From Pelomonas dachongensis (lineage in GTDB: Bacteria > Pseudomonadota > Gammaproteobacteria > Burkholderiales > Burkholderiaceae_C), in contig NZ_JBIGHY010000003.1 in NCBI RefSeq assembly GCF_043555865.1, positions 186,001 to 250,000 on the forward strand: DNA of 64,000 nt. The letters are read 5' to 3'. Shown in pieces: positions 27,773 to 37,564 of this stretch. Within the stretch, counting starts at the first letter, position 1. Each line of letters begins with the position of its first letter. The notes under the pieces are model-generated. The model saw only the letters and a list, made by a program, of their open reading frames with translations, was not told the DNA's origin and searched no databases. Position numbers and translations under genes: made by a program.

Positions 27773-27798
27773 CGGGATTGGAATCGATTCCAATCCCG
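27773..27798. promoter_or_regulatory. 26-bp perfect palindrome, LacI-like operator
   Basis: An uninterrupted 26-bp palindrome centred on GGAATC|GATTCC, with the central CG expected of LacI-family operators. It lies between the DUF924 stop (27812) and the start of the secreted beta-helix gene (27724). The lack of a loop and of a T-run argues against a terminator. No LacI-type regulator gene is in the window. Confidence 0.65.
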
Positions 27799-27811
27799 AC
27801 ATTGAATCACA

Positions 27812-28348
27812 TCAGAAGCTGGAGCCCGGCTGCTTCAGGAATTCGATTTCCTCCGCCGTGGAAGCACGTCCCAGGATGGCGTTGCGGTGGGGGTAGCGGC
27901 CGAAGCGATCCACGATGGCCTTGTGCTTCAGCTCGAACTCGTGCGTGCCCTGCGGCGCGCGCGCCTTCATCAGCGGCTCCGCCACCGCGTGGATGGCGGC
28001 GGACTCGCTGTGCATGTAGGGCATGTAGAGGAAGGCGCGCCGCTCAACCGGCAGCGCGAGGTCGGCGCTGGCGGCCACGGCCTCCTGCGCGAGCGCGAGC
28101 GCCAGCGGGTCGGCGGCAAAGGCACCGGGCGTGCCGCGGTGGATGTTGCGGGCGAACTGGTCCATCACGATGACCTCGGCCAGCCGACCCTCGGGCGTCG
28201 TGCGCCAGCCGAACAGCTCGCAGCGCAGGGCCTGCGCATGCAGCGCGCCGAAGCGCTGGCGGATGGCTGCGTCGAACTCGGGATCGACCCGCCACCACTG
28301 GGCGGGCTGGGTCTCCTGGAACCAGAAGGCGAGGATGTCGTGCGGCAT
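27812..28348 (-). CDS. DUF924 family protein
   Basis: A 178-residue soluble protein of the DUF924 family (TPR-like helical fold, function unknown). It starts MPHDILAFWF, and the conserved core is present: VIVMDQFARNIHRGTPGAFA, RRAFLYMPYMHSE and FGRYPHRNAILGR. Length matches the family. The frame is open upstream but without similarity, so ATG 28348 is used. Confidence 0.92.
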   Translation of the reverse strand: MPHDILAFWFQETQPAQWWRVDPEFDAAIRQRFGALHAQALRCELFGWRTTPEGRLAEVIVMDQFARNIHRGTPGAFAADPLALALAQEAVAASADLALPVERRAFLYMPYMHSESAAIHAVAEPLMKARAPQGTHEFELKHKAIVDRFGRYPHRNAILGRASTAEEIEFLKQPGSSF

Positions 28349-28527
28349 GGCGGGCTCGGGGCGGTGGGCGTCGCCCGGAGTCTGCACGACGCAGACCAGC
28401 CAGCCGCGTGAAACAGCAGGCAACTTGTCGCAACGCATGTGAGCCAGACCCGCCAGTCGCGACTTCATCGAATCACCGCGATACATGCCGGCGCGCGGCA
28501 TCGCGCGCTTGGTGCAGACTCCCCCCA

Positions 28528-28953
28528 ATGAATCTGCACATTGACGAGACCCACACCCCCCTGAGCACCGAACAGAGCCTGATGGGCTGGCGCCGCGAGT
28601 TCTGCGTGGAACTGCTGGGCGACGGTCAGGCGCGCGTGTTCCTGCGCGCCGTGGAGGCACCGTCGCTGAAGGCCACCGATCTGCACCGCGGCGTGCTGTT
28701 CCACCGCGTGGGTGCAGGCTTTGCCGACATGAACGGCTGCGTCGCCGCCGCCCGCGAGCCGCTTGAGCGGCTGGCGCGCACCGCCGTGCGGCAGCAGCCC
28801 AGCAAGGACAACTTGTTCGCCGCGGTGACTTACGACCGCGGCCTGTGGGATCAGGTGACCAGCGCCGTCGACCAGTGGCAACGCCGGCCCCCGGCGTCGA
28901 GCCGAGGCGTCCAGGCGACGGTTGCGACCCGCGACCGCAGTCATCGGCAGTAG
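28528..28953 (+). CDS. Hypothetical protein
   Basis: A 141-residue protein starting MNLHIDETHTPL. No family is recognised. It is soluble, with a compact N-terminal two-thirds (EFCVELLGDGQARVFLRAVEA, DLHRGVLFHRVGAGFADMNGC) and a basic, low-complexity tail after residue 118 that may be poorly folded. Codon use is like that of its neighbours. It is divergent from DUF924 with 179 bases between the start codons. Confidence 0.55.
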   Translation: MNLHIDETHTPLSTEQSLMGWRREFCVELLGDGQARVFLRAVEAPSLKATDLHRGVLFHRVGAGFADMNGCVAAAREPLERLARTAVRQQPSKDNLFAAVTYDRGLWDQVTSAVDQWQRRPPASSRGVQATVATRDRSHRQ

Positions 28954-28978
28954 CCCACCGTCACGACCACGCCGGCCA

Positions 28979-29860
28979 CTACCAGGCCAGGCTTGCCCCC
29001 ACCGACCCGAAGCTCACGCCTTGCCCCTGCGCGTCACGGCTGCGGCCGATGCCGGGCGTCAAGGTCCAGCCGCTGTCGCCCGCCGCGATCGCGGCCTTCA
29101 GCTGCAGGCTGCGCAGCTGGCCGCCCTCGAACACGCGGTCCTGCGTGAGCTCGCCGCTCAGCGCCACGCGCTCGCTGACGCGGTAGGTTGCACCCAACTG
29201 GTGGCTGCGTTCCAGCGCAGCCTCGTCGCGGTTGACGACCGACACACGCGGGCCGGACAGCACCCCCAGCAGCCCCTGCAGCCCCGGCGAGGCCGCTGTC
29301 GCCTGCTGCGTGCTGCGGCTCCGGTAGCGGCTGTGCAGGGTGGCGCCGTGGAGGCTGAGGCGCGGCGTCACCACCACGGCGCCATGCAGGCCGACGCCCT
29401 GGCCAGACAGGCGCTGCTCGACCGCCGCCCCGGCCACCGTGCCGCCCGCACGGGCACGGCGGTGCGTGCCCTCCACGCCGACGCTGACGCCATCCACCGG
29501 TTGCCAGTCCACCGCCGCGGCCAGGTCGGTCCGGCACAGTTGCTCGCCGTCGCGGCGCAGGCTGGCCGTCAGTCCGGCCTGCCAGGTCTTGCCCGCCACG
29601 CCGCCGCCCAGCGAGACCTGGTGCGGCCGGTAGGTCGCGCCCGCCGCGTCGCGACTGCGGGAACGCCCGACGCCGGCTTGCACCCAGCCCGTGCGGCCCA
29701 CCGGCACACGAGCCGCTGCGGCGGCGCTCTGGTTGCCAAGCGCATCACGCTGCACGGCGATGCTGACGGTGCGCCTGTCGGCAGGGGCCTCGGCGTCCTG
29801 CGCCGGGGCGAACGTGGGCGCCATCAACGCGGCGGCGATGGCGAAGTGTGCTGCTTTCAT
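28979..29860 (-). CDS. Predicted outer-membrane beta-barrel protein
   Basis: A 293-residue protein with a signal peptide (MKAAHFAIAAALMAPTFAPA) and alternating polar/hydrophobic strands with many Gly and Arg. It ends in SVGASLAW, the aromatic C-terminus typical of outer-membrane barrels. No specific family was recognised. It may be a small porin or an autotransporter-like barrel. ATG 29860 is chosen for the signal peptide; earlier in-frame starts add an unrelated stretch. Confidence 0.65.
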   Translation of the reverse strand: MKAAHFAIAAALMAPTFAPAQDAEAPADRRTVSIAVQRDALGNQSAAAAARVPVGRTGWVQAGVGRSRSRDAAGATYRPHQVSLGGGVAGKTWQAGLTASLRRDGEQLCRTDLAAAVDWQPVDGVSVGVEGTHRRARAGGTVAGAAVEQRLSGQGVGLHGAVVVTPRLSLHGATLHSRYRSRSTQQATAASPGLQGLLGVLSGPRVSVVNRDEAALERSHQLGATYRVSERVALSGELTQDRVFEGGQLRSLQLKAAIAAGDSGWTLTPGIGRSRDAQGQGVSFGSVGASLAW

Positions 29861-29983
29861 GGGGTTGTGCTGGGAATGGCAGGCGTTCATCAGCACAACG
29901 CCGGTGCGCAGCGCATCCATCCCGGCCGAAAGTAACAAGTGGTTCCTCAGCGGACGTGCGCTCGTCCTACACGTTGATCAGCG

Positions 29984-30005
29984 GCGTCCGGCCCCGGCCG
30001 GACGC
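29984..30005. other. GC-rich hairpin upstream of the BON gene
   Basis: GCGTCCGGCC, two bases, then GGCCGGACGC form a 10-bp perfect stem in the gap between the divergent barrel gene and the BON gene, 70 bases before the BON start. It has no T-run. It could be an operator or a 5'-UTR structure. Confidence 0.45.
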
Positions 30006-30074
30006 GCCGCTGCCTAAATTGCAGATTCAGCGGTGCGCATCGGGTGCTGCCGCTTCCGATGAAAGGAACTCCCC

Positions 30075-30395
30075 ATGAAGATCTCTCGAATCGCTTCGCT
30101 CGTCATCGTCGGCGCCATGGTCGCCCCCCTGGCCGCTCACGCCCAGGACAAGCCTGCCGCCAACGCCAAGGTGTGGGTCAAGGACTCGGTCGTGACGACC
30201 AAGGTCAAGGCCCAGCTGGCCGCCAGCAAGGTCTCGTCGCTGGCCACCGTGCATGTCGACACCGACGCCAACGGCCACGTGCAGCTGACAGGCAAGGTCG
30301 CCAGCCAGGCCGAGAAGGACCGCGCCGAAAGCATTGCCAAGGCGACCGAGGGCGTGAAGATGGTCGACAACCAGCTGACCATCACCGCCAAGTAA
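30075..30395 (+). CDS. Periplasmic BON-domain protein
   Basis: A 106-residue protein with a signal peptide (MKISRIASLVIVGAMVAPLA, cleaved near AHAQ) and one BON domain (about 35-104: DSVVTTKVKAQL, HVDTDANGHVQLTGKVASQAEKDRAE). BON domains bind membranes or other envelope parts; OsmY is the best-known relative and is stress-induced. AAAGGAA lies close upstream, and a strong terminator follows. Confidence 0.92.
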   Translation: MKISRIASLVIVGAMVAPLAAHAQDKPAANAKVWVKDSVVTTKVKAQLAASKVSSLATVHVDTDANGHVQLTGKVASQAEKDRAESIAKATEGVKMVDNQLTITAK

Positions 30396-30443
30396 GCCCA
30401 GCCAGTGGCCTGCCGGCATGAGCCGGTGGGACCTGCGGCACCC

Positions 30444-30482
30444 GCCGCCCTCCCGCCAACGCCGGGAGGGCGGCTTCCTTTG
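30444..30482 (+). terminator. Terminator of the BON gene
   Basis: GCCGCCCTCCCG, a short loop and CGGGAGGGCGGC form a 12-bp stem followed by the T-rich TTCCTTTG, 48 bases beyond the stop codon. Confidence 0.8.
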
Positions 30483-30593
30483 TGCGCGTGCTAATGTGCC
30501 GGCGCTCAAAAAACGCGCCATGTACAAAACCTCCAATAGCCGCACCGCGCCGACGCCGCACCGCCCCTGCCACCGCTCCCGCCGCTGCCCGCG

Positions 30594-33404
30594 ATGACGG
30601 GCCGCCTCGCCCCCTCCAGTGCTACGCATAGCGCCACCCGCGAGGCGCTGCTGCGCATGGCAGCGCGCACTTTGATCGGCATCGTGGCGGTGGTGGGCGG
30701 CGTGGCGGCGCTGACCGGCCTCGTCGAGGCCGCGGCGGGAATGCGTGCGCTGTGGGGCAACCAGCGCCTGCTGATGGGCCTGGGCATGCTGGGCGTGGGC
30801 GGCTGTGCCGCGCTGCTGAGCCGGGCAGGTCGACAGCGGGCCGCCACCACGCTCGTGCTCAGCGGCACGCTCCTCATCCTCGTGGCCCATGCGGCCCACA
30901 TCGGGCTGGGCGTGCACACGCTGATCCTGGGGGCCGGCGCACTGCTGATCGCGCTGGCGGGTGGCGTGGCCGGCAATGGCGCGGCACTGGCGCTGGCCCT
31001 CCTGTACATGCTCGCCATCGGCGCGCTGGCGCTGGCCGAGGCCAGCGGGTGGCTGCCGGGCCTGGGCGCCGCCGTGCAGCCCACCTTGGCCAGCCGCGTC
31101 GTCGCCCACTTCCTCATCGCCGTCAGCGGCCTCGCGTCCGCCCTGTTGCTGAATCGCATTCTGGGCGCCGCGCTGGCCCGCGCCATCAGCGAGGAGGCGC
31201 GGCTGGCGCACCTGGTGCAGGCCGCGCACAACTGGGCCTGGGAGGCTGACGCGCGCTTTCGCATCACCACGCTGTCCGACGAGTTCGAGGCCCTCAGTGG
31301 CCACAAGCGCGATGACTTCCTGCGCATGGGCGAGCCCGGCGGCGCGGCGCTGGTGCGCGATGCCGAGTACTTGGCGCTGGTGGATGACGTCCGCGCCCGC
31401 CGCCCCTACCGCGACCGCATCAACGGCTTCCAGACGCCCGACGGCCGGCTGCTGTGGACCCTCAGCTCCGGTGAACCCATCTTCGACGCGGCGGGCCAGC
31501 ACATCGGCTGGCGCGGCGTCAGCCACAACATCACGGGCGAGCGGCTGGCGCTGCAGCAGCACCAGCGCACCGCCAGCATGCTGGACCGGCTGCTGCGGGC
31601 CAGCCCGGACGCTATCTGCGTGGCACGCATGGCCGATGGCCGCATCTGCTTCTCCAATGCCGGCTTCGGCGCGCTGATCGGCCGCAGCCGCGAAGACCTG
31701 CTGGGCCGCACGGGCCGCGAACTTGGCCTGTGGCCCGACAGCCGCGAGCCGCAGCGCCTGGCCGCCGCGCTGGCCGCCAGCGGCATCGTGCGCGACTTCC
31801 GCTCGGCCATCCTCGTCAACGGCGAATGGCGCGAGCTGCTGGTGTCTGCCACGTCGCTGGACTGGGAAGGCGAACTCGCCACGATGATGATCGCGCGCGA
31901 CATCACCGAGCCCGAACGCGCCCGCATCGAGGCCGAAGCCATCCTGGACCACGCCAGCGTCGGCATCGCGCTGACCCGGGGCGAGCGCTTCGAGCGCGTG
32001 AACCGGCATTGGCGGGACATCTTCGGCGGCGCCGAGCCGCGGCAGCCCGATGGCAGCCCCGGATTGCCGACGACCCACGAGATCGCCAGCGCGGCGCAGG
32101 CGTTCGAGCGCGATTTCACGCGCCCGGATGGGCGCCGCATCACCGTGCAGTTCAATGCGCGCCGCCTGCCGTCGACCGTGGCCGGCCGCCAGGACAGCGG
32201 CAGCGCCACGCTGTGGGTCGCCGAAGACGTGACGACGCGCCGCCGCCAGGAGCGCGAGCTGCAGGCGGCCAAGCAACAGGCCGAGACCGCCAGCCACGCC
32301 AAGAGCGCCTTCCTCGCGACGATGAGTCACGAGATCCGCACGCCGCTGAACGGGGTGCTGGGCCTGGCGCGGCTGCTGCAGGCCGAGGACGACCTCGACA
32401 CGCGCCGGCCTCAGTACCTGGCCCACCTCGCCGCCGCGGCCGAATCGCTCAACGAGATCGTCTCCAACGTGCTGGATCTGTCCAAGATCGAGGCCGGTCA
32501 CCTGGAGCTTGAAAAGATCGAGTTCGACCTGCACGCGCTGGCGCAGGCCAGCTTCGAGGGCTGCGCAGCGCTGGGCCGCGAGCGCGGCCTGCAGATGCAG
32601 ATCGTGCTGACGCCCGGGCTGCCGCGGCTGGTCATCGGCGACCCCCTGCGAGTGCGCCAGATCATGGCCAACTTCCTCGTCAATGCGCTGAAGTTCACCG
32701 AGCAGGGGCACATCCGGCTGCGCCTGTCCGCCGCCGGGGACGAGCACGTGCGCATCGCCGTGGAGGACAGCGGCATCGGCGTGCCCCAGGAGCTGCAGGA
32801 GCGGCTGTTCCGGCCATTCGCGCAGGCCGACGACTCGACGACGCGGCGCTTTGGCGGCACAGGGTTGGGCCTGTCCATCTGCCGCGAACTGGCCACGCGC
32901 ATGGACGGCCGTGTGGGGCTGGACAGCGACGGCCGCCACGGCTCCACGTTCTGGGCCGAGCTGGCACTGCCACGCTCGCTGACCATCGACGACACCGCCG
33001 CGCGCCGGCGCATCCCCATCCCGCAGCGACACCCCCTGGCCGGCCAGCGCCTGCTCGTGGCCGAGGACAACCCGGTCAACCGCCTCATCATCACAGCGCT
33101 ACTGCAGCGCCTGGGTGCCGAGGTCATTGAGGCCGAGGACGGCGAGCAAGCCGTCGCCCTTGCGCGTGCCCAGGCCGGCCGCCTGGACGCCGTGCTAATG
33201 GACCTGCACATGCCCAAGGTCGACGGCCTGCGCGCGACCCAGCTGCTGCGCGCCGACCCATCCACCGCTGAGCTGCCCATCCATGCCTTCACCGCCGCCG
33301 TGCTGGACCAGGAACGCCAGGCCGCCATGGCGGCGGGCATGAACGGCTTCATCGCCAAGCCGGTGGCGGAGGCCGAGGTGCTGCGCGTGCTGGGCGGCAT
33401 CTGA
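30594..33404 (+). CDS. PAS-containing hybrid sensor histidine kinase
   Basis: A 936-residue membrane kinase. Residues about 20-190 contain six or so hydrophobic segments. Three PAS-like modules follow (about 205-320, 325-445, 450-560). The dimerisation domain has His579 in SHEIRTPLNG, then the ATPase domain with NFLVNALKF and RFGGTGLGLSICREL. The C-terminal receiver has LVAEDNPVN and phospho-Asp870 in LMDLHMPKVDG. It shares its last PAS and catalytic part with the kinase at 6007-9297, so the two look like paralogues. No partner response regulator is adjacent. The signal is unknown. Confidence 0.92.
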   Translation: MTGRLAPSSATHSATREALLRMAARTLIGIVAVVGGVAALTGLVEAAAGMRALWGNQRLLMGLGMLGVGGCAALLSRAGRQRAATTLVLSGTLLILVAHAAHIGLGVHTLILGAGALLIALAGGVAGNGAALALALLYMLAIGALALAEASGWLPGLGAAVQPTLASRVVAHFLIAVSGLASALLLNRILGAALARAISEEARLAHLVQAAHNWAWEADARFRITTLSDEFEALSGHKRDDFLRMGEPGGAALVRDAEYLALVDDVRARRPYRDRINGFQTPDGRLLWTLSSGEPIFDAAGQHIGWRGVSHNITGERLALQQHQRTASMLDRLLRASPDAICVARMADGRICFSNAGFGALIGRSREDLLGRTGRELGLWPDSREPQRLAAALAASGIVRDFRSAILVNGEWRELLVSATSLDWEGELATMMIARDITEPERARIEAEAILDHASVGIALTRGERFERVNRHWRDIFGGAEPRQPDGSPGLPTTHEIASAAQAFERDFTRPDGRRITVQFNARRLPSTVAGRQDSGSATLWVAEDVTTRRRQERELQAAKQQAETASHAKSAFLATMSHEIRTPLNGVLGLARLLQAEDDLDTRRPQYLAHLAAAAESLNEIVSNVLDLSKIEAGHLELEKIEFDLHALAQASFEGCAALGRERGLQMQIVLTPGLPRLVIGDPLRVRQIMANFLVNALKFTEQGHIRLRLSAAGDEHVRIAVEDSGIGVPQELQERLFRPFAQADDSTTRRFGGTGLGLSICRELATRMDGRVGLDSDGRHGSTFWAELALPRSLTIDDTAARRRIPIPQRHPLAGQRLLVAEDNPVNRLIITALLQRLGAEVIEAEDGEQAVALARAQAGRLDAVLMDLHMPKVDGLRATQLLRADPSTAELPIHAFTAAVLDQERQAAMAAGMNGFIAKPVAEAEVLRVLGGI

Positions 33405-33435
33405 GGCCGCCGCGCGGCCGCGGCTGCAACAGCGC

Positions 33436-34122
33436 TCAGTGCGCCTGCGCGTCCTGCAGGCGCCGCATGTCCGCCAGCGTCTTGCCGGGCTCGTCCCGGA
33501 AGCGCTCTTCCAGCACGGCCAGCGTCTCGATGCGGTCGACGCGGAAGCTGCGGAAATCCTCGCGCAGCTCGCACCAGGCCGACAGGGTCCACACCGGCCC
33601 CCAGAACAGGCAGGCCAGCGGGCGCACGACACGCTCGCTCTTCACGCCGCCCAGGTCCAGGTAACCCAGCCGCAGCTTGGCGCGCGCCTCGGTGGCCTCG
33701 CGAAGCGCGGTCAGGTGGGCGCTGGTGGCCGGGTCCAGCGCGCGCAGTGGCGCGTACAGCGCCAGGCTCTCCGCCGCGGCGCGGGCGTCCAGCGGCAGCA
33801 CGGCCAGGATCTTGCCCAGCGCGTTCTCGGCCTGACGGGCCAGCGCCGCATCCAGCTGCGACTCGGCCATGCGCACGGTCGCCACGAGGGCCTGCGCCTC
33901 CTGCTTGCTGAACATCAGCGGCGGCAGGTCGAAACCGGCCCGCATGCGGTAGCCAACGCCGGCCTCGCCCTCGATGGGCACGCCTTGCTGCGCCAGCGCC
34001 GCAATGTCGCGGTAAACAGTGCGCATGGACACCTCCAGCCGCTGGGCCAGGTAGTCGGCCGTCGTGAGGCGACGGCCGCGGATGAGCTGGACGATCTGGA
34101 AGAGGCGGTCGGCGCGGCGCAT
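33436..34122 (-). CDS. WYL-domain transcriptional regulator (YafY type)
   Basis: A 228-residue DNA-binding protein. The N-terminal winged helix (MRRADRLFQIVQLIRGRRL to VGYRMRAGF) is followed by a WYL domain (about 130-205) with LRLGYLDL and RPLACLFWGPVWTLSAWCELR. These regulators sense small ligands or nucleic acids. The convergent neighbour is the second hybrid kinase. ATG 34122 is used because upstream in-frame sequence belongs to the repeat element. Confidence 0.92.
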   Translation of the reverse strand: MRRADRLFQIVQLIRGRRLTTADYLAQRLEVSMRTVYRDIAALAQQGVPIEGEAGVGYRMRAGFDLPPLMFSKQEAQALVATVRMAESQLDAALARQAENALGKILAVLPLDARAAAESLALYAPLRALDPATSAHLTALREATEARAKLRLGYLDLGGVKSERVVRPLACLFWGPVWTLSAWCELREDFRSFRVDRIETLAVLEERFRDEPGKTLADMRRLQDAQAH

Positions 34123-34141
34123 GGGAGAGCACTGTAAAGCC

Positions 34142-34291
34142 CGGGTGCGGCAGCGAGGCACGCCCGAGGGCATGGCGAGGCGGGCAGCCAGCAAGAAACG
34201 ACGACGCTGTGGGCTCGCGCCCACGAGGAGGACCAACGCCGCTGGCGAACCGAAGCGCCAGGCCAGCGGGCGTGCCTCGCTGCCGCACCCG
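34142..34291. repeat. 150-bp element with 25-bp terminal inverted repeats
   Basis: Positions 34142-34166 are the exact reverse complement of 34267-34291. The arms contain GGGTGCGGCAGCGAGGCACG. Between them lie smaller stems, including GTGGGC-TCGC-GCCCAC (34209-34224) and TGGCG...CGCCA. No protein is encoded. It resembles a MITE or a large REP/BIME-type element. No target-site duplication could be recognised. Confidence 0.8.
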
Positions 34292-34496
34292 TACTCCGCG
34301 GGCACGGCCCTTGCGAAAGGAAGGGTTCACCGACAACGAGGTCGAACACGATCATGGCCATCTACGCTTCCTCGCAGGCCCGCGGCACCGAGCGGGTCGA
34401 TGTGGTCACGCTGGGCGCCATCAGCGTTCCGCAGCCTGCATTCACGCCCGGCCAGCTGTTCGTGGCGCAGGCAGCGCGCCCCGCAAAAGGGCAGCG
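34292..34496. other. Non-coding gap right of the inverted-repeat element
   Basis: Together with the element this makes a 374-base stretch without a gene (34123-34496). Short open frames on both strands have no recognisable protein features. No promoter or terminator was identified. Confidence 0.5.
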
Positions 34497-34892
34497 TCAG
34501 CCCATTGCCGTGCACAGCTCCACCAGCGTACCGTCGGGGCAGCGCACGTAGGCCACCACCTGGCCCCAGGGCTTGGTGAGCGGCTCGGCCAGCGGGGTGG
34601 CGCCAGCGGCCACGGCGCGGTCGAAGGCGGTCTGCACGTCTGCCACCGTGAAGCCGATCTCCATGCCCAGCGGTTTCGCGCTGGCGTCGGCGGCGACATA
34701 GTCGTGCTGCACGCTGTCGCGTGCGGTGGCGTGGTCGACGAAGGCCAGCTTCACGCCGTCCGCGCCGGTGTCGACCTCGCCGTAAGCGCCGCTCTCGTGC
34801 AGGAAGCGGCGCGGCAGGCCGAAAGCCTGGTCGAAGAAGGCCAGCGAAGCGGCCACGTCGGTCACATAGACCAGGGTGTAGGCGAAGTTCAT
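34497..34892 (-). CDS. VOC family (glyoxalase/bleomycin-resistance fold) protein
   Basis: A 131-residue protein with two paired beta-alpha-beta modules: YTLVYVTDVAASLAFFDQAFGL and MEIGFTVADVQTAFDRAVAAG, ending in WGQVVAYVRCPDGTLVELCT. The final Glu in LVELC is a usual metal ligand. The substrate is unknown; the group is often annotated as glyoxalase-like. It stands alone between DUF805 (divergent) and the repeat element. Confidence 0.92.
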   Translation of the reverse strand: MNFAYTLVYVTDVAASLAFFDQAFGLPRRFLHESGAYGEVDTGADGVKLAFVDHATARDSVQHDYVAADASAKPLGMEIGFTVADVQTAFDRAVAAGATPLAEPLTKPWGQVVAYVRCPDGTLVELCTAMG

Positions 34893-35032
34893 GCGTCGAT
34901 CTCCCGAAAGTTGAAGGCCCGCATGGTCGCCGCGGCGGCTGTCACCCCGTGTCAGCAGCAGACGGGCCCCCGGTGGTGGCGCCCGCCGCTGCAGCTAGCA
35001 TGCGCCTCAGCCAAAAAACCCAGGGACCACCC

Positions 35033-35362
35033 ATGACCTTCCAGGACTCCATCCGCACCTGCTTCAGCAAGTATGTCGACTTCTCCGGCCGCGCCAGCCG
35101 CTCGGAGTATTGGTGGTTCTTCCTGTTCGTGCTGCTCGCCTGCATGGCGGCGATGTTCATCAGCGACATCCTCTACTACCTCGTCTCGCTGGGCACGCTG
35201 CTGCCGTCACTGGCCGCCGGTGCGCGCCGCTTGCACGACACCGGCCGCAGCGGCTGGTGGCAGCTGTTGTGGCTGCTGCCGCTGATCGGCGCCATCATCC
35301 TGATCGTGCTGCTGGCGCAGGAAGGCAAGGCCGACGGGGACGCTCCGCTCTCCAGCTCCTGA
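35033..35362 (+). CDS. DUF805 membrane protein
   Basis: A 109-residue inner-membrane protein of the DUF805 (YhaH-like) family. It has the family opening CFSKYVDFSGRASRSEYWWF, a hydrophobic pair and the conserved ARRLHDTGRSGWWQL before the last membrane segment. It is slightly shorter than typical members. Function is unknown. CAGGGACC precedes the start. Confidence 0.92.
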   Translation: MTFQDSIRTCFSKYVDFSGRASRSEYWWFFLFVLLACMAAMFISDILYYLVSLGTLLPSLAAGARRLHDTGRSGWWQLLWLLPLIGAIILIVLLAQEGKADGDAPLSSS

Positions 35363-35405
35363 CGCGGCGCGCGGGAACAGCGCGCACTGGTCTTGCCAGC
35401 CGACC

Positions 35406-36017
35406 TCACTTGAGCGCGTCGACCTGCTCCTCGCGCATCTTCTGAAGCCGACGGTGCATGCCGCGCCACGAGCCGCGGTGACGGGCACCCCAGATGAGCA
35501 TGCTCGCCAGGCTCCAGCAGACCAGGAAAGCGAAGATCAGCACGCCCCAGGCCAACAAGGTGCCCAGCGGCCTGTAGTCGCCACTGCGCCAGGCCAGATG
35601 GCCGCCCATCCAGGCCCAGGCCAGCAGCGCCAGCGGCAGCAGGACGAGCAGGCTGCCGATCACCAGTCCCAGACGAGGGAACGCCTTGGCTGCGGGCGCC
35701 AGCAACCACGGCAGCACCAGCACCGGCACGAACATCGCCATCTCCGGCGAGACCACAAACCAGGCGAGCGCCCCGGCAGCCACCACCCCCACCACCGCCC
35801 GGACGATGCCGGCGCGCCCGCCGTCGTCGCCCGAGGACGGCATGGGTTCGACGTCGGACGCACCGGGGCTGCTGCGGCGTTGCAGCTCGGCCTCGGCGGC
35901 CTGCCGTGCGGGAGCGGCCAGCCCGCCCGCTCGCAGGCGGCGCTTCAGCTCGCTGGTCGGCATGGCGCGGTACAAGGCCTCCAGCGAACGGCGCTTCTTT
36001 TCGTTGGCAAACATCAT
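35406..36017 (-). CDS. Unknown membrane protein
   Basis: A 203-residue protein with an amphipathic N-terminus rich in Arg (EKKRRSLEALYRAMPTSELK), a Pro/Ser linker, four membrane segments (about 70-175) and a basic C-terminal tail (GSWRGMHRRLQKMREEQVDALK). No family was recognised. Two consecutive ATG codons begin it. It is convergent with DUF805. Confidence 0.65.
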   Translation of the reverse strand: MMFANEKKRRSLEALYRAMPTSELKRRLRAGGLAAPARQAAEAELQRRSSPGASDVEPMPSSGDDGGRAGIVRAVVGVVAAGALAWFVVSPEMAMFVPVLVLPWLLAPAAKAFPRLGLVIGSLLVLLPLALLAWAWMGGHLAWRSGDYRPLGTLLAWGVLIFAFLVCWSLASMLIWGARHRGSWRGMHRRLQKMREEQVDALK

Positions 36018-36096
36018 GAGGGAGGCATGCTAGGCGCGCTCGCCCTCCGAGGCTCCGCCACGCGAAGCGATCCGTGACATCAGGCACGGCGGCGCT

Positions 36097-37542
<1,446 letters not shown>

Positions 37543-37564
37543 GGCCATCACTTAGAGTCGTTGT

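Noticed and set aside
27773..27798. The 26-bp palindrome as a terminator of DUF924
   Set aside because: It has no loop and no T-run on either strand and matches an operator layout better.
34354..34551. Small plus-strand frame beside the inverted-repeat element
   Set aside because: No ribosome site at a proper distance, no homology, and it overlaps the VOC gene on the other strand.
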